Below, piece after piece: positions 1-3,167 of a DNA stretch of 6,811 bases. Every line of letters begins with the position of its first letter. Position 1 is the stretch's first letter. Both the position numbers and the translations under genes were made by a program. The notes under the pieces were generated by a model. That model was not told where the DNA came from, made no database searches, and was given only the letters and a program-made list of their open reading frames with translations. The DNA is from an uncultured Clostridia bacterium (GTDB lineage Bacteria; Bacillota; Clostridia; Oscillospirales; Ruminococcaceae), in NCBI GenBank assembly GCA_937894185.1, contig CALCSA010000359.1, positions 1-6,811 of the forward strand. Reading direction: 5' to 3'.

Positions 1-2
1 CC

Positions 3-71
3 TTGGAAGGCAAGACCCTCAATGCGTTTGTCGAGGAATCAATCCGGGGTAGCCTGCACGAGCAGCAGTAA
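3..71 (+). CDS. C-terminal fragment of a small ribbon-helix-helix (HicB/Arc-like) protein, 5' truncated by the window
   Basis: Only the last 22 codons are in the window. They read LEGKTLNAFVEESIRGSL followed by HEQQ and a TAA stop. The pattern 'GKTLNAFVEEAIR' is typical of the second helix region of ribbon-helix-helix DNA-binding domains in HicB-type antitoxins and related Arc/MetJ proteins, which bind operator DNA as dimers and repress their own operon. This assignment rests on motif memory over a very short stretch, so the exact family is uncertain. A partner toxin gene, if any, would lie upstream of the window. The insertion element begins about 70 bases after the stop, so the gene appears to end naturally. 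Confidence 0.5.
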   Translation: MEGKTLNAFVEESIRGSLHEQQ

Positions 72-156
72 TTTTTCTTTTATTGACAAAACTGGGCTTG
101 CAATTGGAAAATAGCTCCAATACACTATAGCCAGTCCAGAATCGACAAAAAAATAA

Positions 157-177
157 AGCCCCCACAGTCTGGGAGCT
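157..177 (+). repeat. Left-end imperfect hairpin of the IS200-type element
   Basis: AGC pairs with GCT at the base (157-159 with 175-177), then comes a C/A mismatch (160/174), then CCCA pairs with TGGG (161-164 with 170-173), leaving a five-base loop. The mismatch position matches that of the right-end hairpin. TnpA enzymes of this family recognise end hairpins that carry an extrahelical or mismatched base, so this is the probable transposase binding site. Confidence 0.55.
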
Positions 178-181
178 GTTG

Positions 182-247
182 ACAAGAGCTTACAAATGTT
201 ATCCGACTGGCAAAGGCTGGTAACATCGTTGTAGGCTCTTGTTTTTT
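182..247 (+). terminator. Long leader hairpin with T-tract, a probable internal transcription terminator of the IS
   Basis: Bases 182-195 (ACAAGAGCTTACAA) pair with 229-242 with a single G.U wobble. After a two-base bulge, ATGTT at 196-200 pairs with AACAT at 222-226, and a wobble-rich inner stem-loop can form at 206-221. The helix runs directly into GTTTTTT at 241-247, as in a Rho-independent terminator. In Salmonella IS200 the 5' end contains a terminator that keeps outside transcription from reaching tnpA. The same role is the likely one here, since the hairpin lies between the left end and the transposase gene. Confidence 0.65.
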
Positions 248-258
248 ATTGTGAAGAA

Positions 259-279
259 ACCACTGGCTGTGCCAGTGGT
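259..279 (+). repeat. Perfect 9-bp hairpin in the tnpA leader
   Basis: ACCACTGGC (259-267) and GCCAGTGGT (271-279) are perfect complements around a TGT loop. The hairpin is not followed by a T-tract, so it is unlikely to be a terminator. Parts of the same sequence recur outside the presumed element at 1055-1064 and 1130-1137. Its role is not known to me. Confidence 0.6.
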
Positions 280-302
280 AGGGAAAAAGGTTTACCGAGG
301 AA

Positions 303-308
303 TATGAT
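303..308 (+). promoter_or_regulatory. Possible -10 element for tnpA
   Basis: TATGAT lies seven bases upstream of the start of the ribosome-site-sequestering hairpin, so transcripts starting near 315 would begin with the anti-SD strand. No recognisable -35 box is found at the right distance, where the 259-279 hairpin sits instead. This is a weak call. Confidence 0.25.
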
Positions 309-314
309 AAAAAG

Positions 315-372
315 CTCCTTTTGATAGAATGGAGATGCGGTCTGGCAACTGCATCAACCAAATCAAAAGGAG
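315..372 (+). promoter_or_regulatory. Shine-Dalgarno-sequestering hairpin controlling tnpA translation
   Basis: CTCCTTTTGAT at 315-325 is perfectly complementary to ATCAAAAGGAG at 362-372, which contains most of the tnpA ribosome binding site (AAAGGAGG, 366-373). Inside this 11-bp stem, TGG (330-332) can pair with CCA (358-360). GATGCGGT (334-341) also pairs with ACTGCATC (348-355) with one wobble around a six-base loop. The whole leader therefore folds into one long hairpin with the SD buried in its outer stem. Repression of transposase synthesis by such an RNA structure is established for Salmonella IS200, and the sequence here shows the same logic. Confidence 0.8.
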
Positions 373-382
373 GACAGAAGGC

Positions 383-841
383 ATGAAGCCTAATGACACA
401 AACAGCCTATCACATACGAAATGGAACTGCAAATATCACAACGTATTTGCACCGAAGTACCGCCGCAAGATATTTTACAAAGAGAACAAAGCAGAAATTG
501 GTGCAATTCTGCGGGAACTGAGCAGGTGGAAGGAAGTAAAAATTGTGGAGGCAGAAGTATGCCCGGACCATATCCACATGCTGGTGGAGATTCCCCCAAA
601 GATGAGTGTGGCGGGATATGTAGGATTTCTAAAAGGGAAGAGCAGCCTAATCATATTCCAGCGGCACGCGAATCTAAAATACAAGTACGGAAACCGTACA
701 TTTTGGTGCCGTGGATACTATGTAGACACTGCAGGCAAGAATGCAAAAAAGATTGCAGAGTATATACAAAACCAGCTAAAAGAGGATCAGGTCGCAGATC
801 AGATGACATTAAAAGAGTATCAAGACCCGTTTAACGGGTAG
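383..841 (+). CDS. tnpA: IS200/IS605-family HUH transposase TnpA
   Basis: This 152-residue protein is a Y1 transposase (Transposase_17 / REP-associated tyrosine transposase fold) that cuts and rejoins single-stranded ends of the IS through a 5'-phosphotyrosine link. The metal-binding HUH motif is at residues 63-65 (CPDHIHMLVEIP context). The catalytic tyrosine is most likely Y127 in YIQNQ, with Q131 completing the YxxxQ pattern. Length and spacing match the well-studied IS608 enzyme closely (about 155 residues, H64/H66, Y127). Other family signatures are the N-terminal WNCKYHNVFAPKYRR segment and NRTFWCRGYYV at 104-114. The ATG at 383 was chosen because AAAGGAGG sits nine bases upstream; the in-frame ATG at 329 lies inside the regulatory hairpin and has no ribosome site. 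The gene appears intact, so the element may be active. No tnpB or other passenger gene follows. Confidence 0.93.
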   Translation: MKPNDTNSLSHTKWNCKYHNVFAPKYRRKIFYKENKAEIGAILRELSRWKEVKIVEAEVCPDHIHMLVEIPPKMSVAGYVGFLKGKSSLIIFQRHANLKYKYGNRTFWCRGYYVDTAGKNAKKIAEYIQNQLKEDQVADQMTLKEYQDPFNG

Positions 842-875
842 CAGGTAATCGCTATCGCAGGAGTCAGACCGTTAT

Positions 876-889
876 GCGTCTTAAGACGC
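876..889. repeat. 14-base perfect palindrome between tnpA and the right end
   Basis: GCGTCTTAAGACGC is fully self-complementary and could fold as a GCGTC/GACGC hairpin with a TTAA loop. It lies 35 bases after the tnpA stop within the element. It has no T-tract on the plus strand, so a terminator role is not supported. Confidence 0.45.
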
Positions 890-925
890 TGCTAGTATTA
901 TAGGGCTTTGCCCGCATATGAAATA

Positions 926-944
926 CCCCCGGCTACGCCGAGGG
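926..944 (+). repeat. Right-end imperfect hairpin of the IS200-type element
   Basis: CCC pairs with GGG (926-928 with 942-944), then comes a C/A mismatch (929/941), then CGGC pairs with GCCG (930-933 with 937-940) around a TAC loop. This 3 bp, mismatch, 4 bp layout is the same as that of the left-end hairpin at 157-177. It is the probable TnpA recognition hairpin of the right end, with the cleavage site expected roughly ten bases downstream. Confidence 0.6.
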
Positions 945-950
945 ATCATT

Positions 951-978
951 ATTTTGAGCGCATTTCTGCGCTTGAAAT
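951..978. repeat. 12-bp imperfect hairpin just outside or at the IS right boundary
   Basis: AGCGCA (957-962) pairs with TGCGCT (967-972) around TTTC. The stem extends outward through two wobbles and four more A/T pairs to 951/978. It may belong to the flanking DNA rather than to the element. No neighbouring gene uses it as an obvious terminator. Confidence 0.45.
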
Positions 979-1474
979 AAATCCAGCGTCCAGTTCACCT
1001 TTGCATTACGATCTGGATCGCTGTGTGGGACAGGCCTCGCTGCAAAGCTACACCTACCACTGGCGCACCTTGACAATTGAATCTCCGACATCATCAGTAC
1101 GTATTTTTACAGACCCGTCAAAGCCAAGGCAGTGGTAAGCGGGAAAGCGACATAAGCAAAAGCGCCAAGACCGTCTGTCCCTTTGGGATCAACGCTACGT
1201 ATTCATTATGAATGACGCAAAGGCACGAGCGACAACTTTTGGCTTAAAATCAGTCTGTAGTGGACTGAATCGCATTGTGTCCAGAAATCTATGACTCTGT
1301 ATCGATCCTGTAAAAAGATAATGATACAATCTCCGATTGTGAATGCCACAAGATAGAGCTATCCGAATTACACAACCATAGGATAGAGTCCCTGCGGCAC
1401 CCGTTCAACGACGATGTCTGCGGAGCTATGCGCTTGCAAACTACAAGCGGCTGTTGATGTCAAGGTAAGGTTTA
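979..1474. other. Gene-free interval of about 500 bases with many short stems; nature unknown
   Basis: I see no open frame here with a convincing start, ribosome site or recognisable protein. Several perfect short hairpins occur: TCAGTC/GACTGA (1250-1255/1263-1268), ACAATC/GATTGT (1326-1331/1335-1340) and CGCTTG/CAAGCG (1431-1436/1444-1449). A larger fold pairs TACCACTG (1055-1062) with CAGTGGTA (1130-1137), stacked through a five-base bulge on CCTTG/CAAGG (1068-1072/1125-1129). A competing nine-base match pairs 1067-1075 with 1458-1466. The interval could encode a structured RNA or be the decayed remains of an element; the sequence alone does not decide. Confidence 0.4.
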
Positions 1475-1520
1475 TATATAAGGGTAGGGCGTATTCGCAC
1501 TACGTCCTACCCTTTATATA
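1475..1520. terminator. Strong stem-loop at the end of the gene-free interval, possible bidirectional terminator
   Basis: TATATA, AGGGTAGG, a G.U pair and CGTA on the left arm pair with the right arm up to 1520. About 19 pairs form, with one bulged T and a TTCGCAC loop. The helix is flanked by A/T-rich bases on both sides but by no continuous T-tract. It could end a transcript from the gene-free interval, or back up termination of tRNA transcription from the other strand. Confidence 0.4.
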
Positions 1521-1536
1521 CTTGTTATACTACAAG

Positions 1537-1559
1537 AAAGCCTATGAAACATAGACTTT
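1537..1559 (-). terminator. Probable terminator of the tRNA-Lys transcript
   Basis: On the minus strand, AAAG, U and CUAUG pair with CAUAG, G and CUUU around a UUU loop, giving ten bp with one wobble. The U-rich tail is short (CUUUCUUGU). The hairpin starts about 20 bases after the CCA end of the tRNA, which is a normal spacing. Confidence 0.45.
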
Positions 1560-1578
1560 TCTGTAGGGTAATAACAAT

Positions 1579-1654
1579 TGGTGATCCATCGGGGATTCGA
1601 ACCCCGGACGCCCTGATTAAAAGTCAGGTGCTCTACCGGCTGAGCTAATGGATC
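1579..1654 (-). tRNA. tRNA-Lys(UUU), CCA encoded
   Basis: The minus strand folds as a complete 76-nt cloverleaf. The seven-bp acceptor is GATCCAT/ATGGATC with discriminator A and an encoded CCA. The D-arm contains AGCTCAGCCGGTAGAGC. The anticodon stem CCTGA/TCAGG holds the loop CTTTTAA with anticodon TTT. The T-arm is CGGGG-TTCGAAT-CCCCG. The UUU anticodon decodes lysine AAA/AAG. The gene stands alone, with its own promoter upstream and a probable terminator downstream. Protein-like reading frames through this region are artefacts of the tRNA sequence. Confidence 0.97.
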
Positions 1655-1672
1655 ATTTTTGACTCGAAGAAC

Positions 1673-1701
1673 ATTATACAATAATAGCCTTGTTCTGTCA
1701 A
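1673..1701 (-). promoter_or_regulatory. Consensus sigma-70/SigA promoter of the tRNA-Lys gene
   Basis: Read on the minus strand, TTGACA (1701-1696) is followed by exactly 17 bases and TATAAT (1678-1673), both perfect consensus hexamers. Transcription would start near 1666, about a dozen bases before the mature tRNA 5' end. An unregulated strong promoter is typical of stable RNA genes. Confidence 0.88.
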
Positions 1702-1738
1702 TAAAGGAACTTGCAAATATTAAATTATTTTGCAATAT

Positions 1739-1888
1739 GGTGGCAGATAGGGAACAATCAAAAGGGAAACCATCTATTTTGCCCTATTCCGCCACCCAAA
1801 AGGCGGCGTTTGGGCAAGGGGAAGGCCAGCGTTTTCAGGCGCTGGCCCGGATGCTTCGCCGGTCGTCTGCCTTTGAATGGCCAAAGGC
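1739..1888. repeat. Cluster of GC-rich hairpins, possible dispersed extragenic element
   Basis: Four successive stems occupy this gene-free stretch. GGTGGC/GCCACC with inner ATAGGG/CCCTAT spans 1739-1796. CCCAAA/TTTGGG spans 1795-1814. GGCCAGCG/CGCTGGCC spans 1824-1847. GCCTTTG/CAAAGGC spans 1869-1888. The ten-base word TTCAGGCGCT occurs twice (1834-1843 and again near 1903-1912). The stretch is much more GC-rich than the tRNA flank. One stem, most plausibly 1824-1847, could act as terminator for the minus-strand gene ending at 1924, but none has a good T-tract. The repeated hairpin layout is reminiscent of REP-like intergenic repeats; this is an inference. Confidence 0.4.
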
Positions 1889-1923
1889 GGGGCGGCTGCC
1901 CTTCAGGCGCTAATCGGCAAGGG

Positions 1924-2106
1924 CTATTTCATCATATAGCTTACGTTGTCGATGAAATCTCCTACCTGACGCAGGGCCCGACCGGTGGATTTGCGCAGCT
2001 TTTTGCTTCTGCTTTTGGCGTTATTGCCGGACATCATGTATGCGGCAGCGCCTACAGCCATGCCGACGCAGGCGGTGGTGATAGCGGTGGTTTTGTTGCG
2101 GTTCAT
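1924..2106 (-). CDS. Small membrane-anchored hypothetical protein (60 aa, YtxH-like appearance)
   Basis: The protein starts with a short polar stretch, MNRNKTT. One hydrophobic alanine/glycine-rich segment follows at about residues 7-26 (AITTACVGMAVGAAAYMM). A lysine/arginine-rich tail then predicts the C-terminus to be cytoplasmic (SGNNAKSRSKKLRKSTGRALRQVGDFIDNVSYMMK, residues 26-60). Similar single-span small proteins with a 'GRA-R-VG-D--SYMM' end are, to my recollection, common and uncharacterised in Clostridia, and their layout resembles YtxH-type proteins. The ATG at 2106 was chosen because AGGAGGT lies six bases upstream; a longer in-frame start at 2190 has no ribosome site. It stands alone between the regulator and the tRNA gene, on the same strand as both. 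No function can be assigned. Confidence 0.75.
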   Translation of the reverse strand: MNRNKTTAITTACVGMAVGAAAYMMSGNNAKSRSKKLRKSTGRALRQVGDFIDNVSYMMK

Positions 2107-2207
2107 AGAGGTACCTCCTGAAAATAAATTTTCAATCCTAGTATGTCCCCTATGCCGTCCTGCTACCCCGGGTATTTTCTGGTTAATCATGGTGAGACAG
2201 GAAGAAT

Positions 2208-2825
2208 TTAAAGCTTGGCGTCAATGTAGCTGTACATGGTGTATTTGGAAATCCCAAAATACTTGGAAACCTTATCTCCGCTTTTGGTGATGAGAAAAGC
2301 CCCCGATTCGTTTAGGAACTGAATGGCCTTGATTTTATCCTCTTTGTTCATCAACGCCACCGGTTTGCCTACCAGCTTGACGCTTTGTTCAATCAGCTCA
2401 TCCAACAGCTCGTTGACGTTGGAAATAATCTGCTGAGGCTCCGCTTCTTCGGTGGTCACAATGTTATGCAGAACGCTTTCCGCCATCATCAGATGGGTGA
2501 TGTCGTAGTTGATACCAAAAATTCCCACGGCGTCGCCGTCCTCGTCCCGAATGTAGATGGTGCTGGATTTGAGCAATCGCCCGTCCTTGGTGCGGGTGAG
2601 GTAACCCAGATGGTTTTGCAGATGTCCCCGGTCTCCTCGCAAAGCCTCCAAAGCCACATGAGAGGGGCCGTCGCCGATTTTGCGGTCGCTGACATGGCCG
2701 TTTTCGATGTAAGCGATGGAACTTTCCAAGTTGTTATCCCGCAAATCGTGGATGACAATTTCGCAGTTTTGCCCAAACTGGGCGGCCAGTCCTTTAGCTA
2801 GCTCCCGTAAAAAATCCAAATTCAT
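2208..2825 (-). CDS. YheO-like PAS domain plus DauR-type HTH transcriptional regulator
   Basis: This 205-residue protein begins with a YheO-like PAS domain (about residues 5-115). Family signatures there are CEIVIHDLRDN, a GHVSDRKIGD segment and YIRDEDGDAVGIFGINYDIT. It ends with a DauR-like helix-turn-helix (about residues 160-205: KEDKIKAIQFLNESGAFLIT, then VSKYFGISKYTMYSYID). Proteins of this design are full length at about 200-230 residues. They regulate amino-acid or purine catabolic genes (DauR represses D-arginine catabolism; YheO itself is uncharacterised), probably by sensing a small ligand through the PAS domain. The start at 2825 is supported by domain completeness; the ribosome site (GGGGG about seven bases upstream) is poor. 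The gene is divergent from ssnA-ygfK, so it is the likely local regulator of that operon; this is inferred from position. Confidence 0.88.
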   Translation of the reverse strand: MNLDFLRELAKGLAAQFGQNCEIVIHDLRDNNLESSIAYIENGHVSDRKIGDGPSHVALEALRGDRGHLQNHLGYLTRTKDGRLLKSSTIYIRDEDGDAVGIFGINYDITHLMMAESVLHNIVTTEEAEPQQIISNVNELLDELIEQSVKLVGKPVALMNKEDKIKAIQFLNESGAFLITKSGDKVSKYFGISKYTMYSYIDAKL

Positions 2826-2858
2826 CTGAATGCCCCCATCTCTGTTCTAACCGTTGGC

Positions 2859-2871
2859 GTGGCTTGGCCAC
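2859..2871. repeat. Small perfect hairpin in the regulator leader
   Basis: GTGGC and GCCAC pair around a TTG loop about 35 bases upstream of the regulator start. It could be an RNA hairpin in the leader or a regulator-binding palindrome. Nothing further supports either reading. Confidence 0.35.
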
Positions 2872-2898
2872 AGTCTGTTTGTTATGATAGTATAAGTT

Positions 2899-2927
2899 AG
2901 TATACCATAAAATAATACCCCCGCCAA
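2899..2927 (-). promoter_or_regulatory. Probable promoter of the PAS-HTH regulator gene
   Basis: On the minus strand, TTGGCG (2927-2922), a 17-base spacer and TATACT (2904-2899) form a good SigA-type promoter, with TG one base upstream of the -10 (extended -10). The start would be near 2892, giving a leader of about 70 bases. The word AGTATA is repeated ten bases further on (2889-2894), so a second -10 or an operator half-site is possible. Confidence 0.6.
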
Positions 2928-2965
2928 TATCTTTATGAATTACTGAATTATTTTTAGAAAACCTA

Positions 2966-2994
2966 TTGCATTGTAAAACAAAATATGTTAAACT
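2966..2994 (+). promoter_or_regulatory. Candidate promoter of the ssnA-ygfK operon
   Basis: TTGCAT, a 17-base spacer and TAAACT, with TG one base before the -10 (extended -10), lie in the AT-rich divergent region. Transcription would begin near 3001, leaving a leader of about 165 bases that includes the structured RNA and terminator. The hexamers are only moderate matches, so activation by the adjacent regulator is plausible. Confidence 0.4.
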
Positions 2995-3030
2995 AAAAAC
3001 AATTAACGGTACTGGTTGAATACTGTGCAA

Positions 3031-3149
3031 AATTAATAGGAAAAGTTCCTGCTGTAACGGAGTGCTTCGCGCACGGGCAAGGATGGTCGCCTGTGACGGC
3101 CGTCGTGCAGCTGGAAACAGGCGTCCACTGTAGAGGTGGGCGTTTTTTT
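3031..3149 (+). promoter_or_regulatory. Structured leader RNA with terminator upstream of ssnA; candidate riboswitch, class not assigned
   Basis: The ssnA leader is GC-rich and heavily self-complementary, unlike the AT-rich DNA just upstream. CGCCTGT (3088-3094) pairs perfectly with ACAGGCG (3117-3123). Alternatively CTG-GAAA-CAG (3111-3120) forms a GNRA tetraloop. GCTG...ACGG (3051-3060) can pair with CCGT...CAGC (3100-3110) around a GTGC/GCAC hairpin (3062-3065/3071-3074). The 3' arm of the first stem overlaps the start of the terminator, as expected for alternative structures. The downstream genes belong to a molybdenum-hydroxylase/purine pathway, so a molybdenum-cofactor-type or purine-derived ligand is the first guess. 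I could not match it securely to a known consensus, and the purine, cobalamin, TPP, FMN and THF signatures are absent. Confidence 0.55.
3122..3149 (+). terminator. Intrinsic terminator in the ssnA leader (attenuator)
   Basis: CGTCCAC (3122-3128) pairs with GTGGGCG (3136-3142) with one wobble around a seven-base loop. Seven T residues follow immediately (3143-3149). It sits only four bases before the ssnA ribosome binding site and after no coding region. It therefore has to act as a regulated attenuator of ssnA-ygfK rather than as the end of an upstream gene. Confidence 0.78.
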
Positions 3150-3167
3150 GTTGAAGGAGGTTATTTT

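Larger units (their letters stand above)
138..955 (+). mobile_element. IS200-type insertion sequence (IS200/IS605 family, tnpA only)
   Basis: The element carries a single HUH transposase gene and no tnpB, which is the IS200 arrangement. IS200/IS605 elements move as single-stranded DNA and are bounded by subterminal hairpins rather than inverted repeats. Two such hairpins are visible, at 157-177 and 926-944. Both have a three-bp base, a C/A mismatch and then four bp, which argues that they are a matched left and right end. The outer limits given are estimates, set about 19 bases left of the left hairpin and about 11 bases right of the right hairpin by analogy with IS608. The exact cleavage points cannot be read from one copy. 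The length of about 0.8 kb is reasonable for the group. Confidence 0.65.

Noticed and set aside
329..382. Longer tnpA start at ATG 329
   Set aside because: The extra 18 codons lie within the regulatory hairpin, lack an SD and have no counterpart in the family; the ATG at 383 has a strong SD.
908..1138. A 76-codon plus-strand frame at the IS right end as a real gene
   Set aside because: It runs through the right-end hairpin, has no ribosome site and gives no recognisable protein.
1579..1654. tRNA-Lys 3' end as an integration (att) site with a duplicated copy
   Set aside because: I found no second copy of the tRNA 3' segment elsewhere in the window and no integrase gene.
1514..1735. A 73-codon minus-strand frame with a QPVEHLTFNQGVRGSNPR-like segment
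   Set aside because: It is a translation of the tRNA-Lys gene, a well-known kind of artefact, and lacks a ribosome site.
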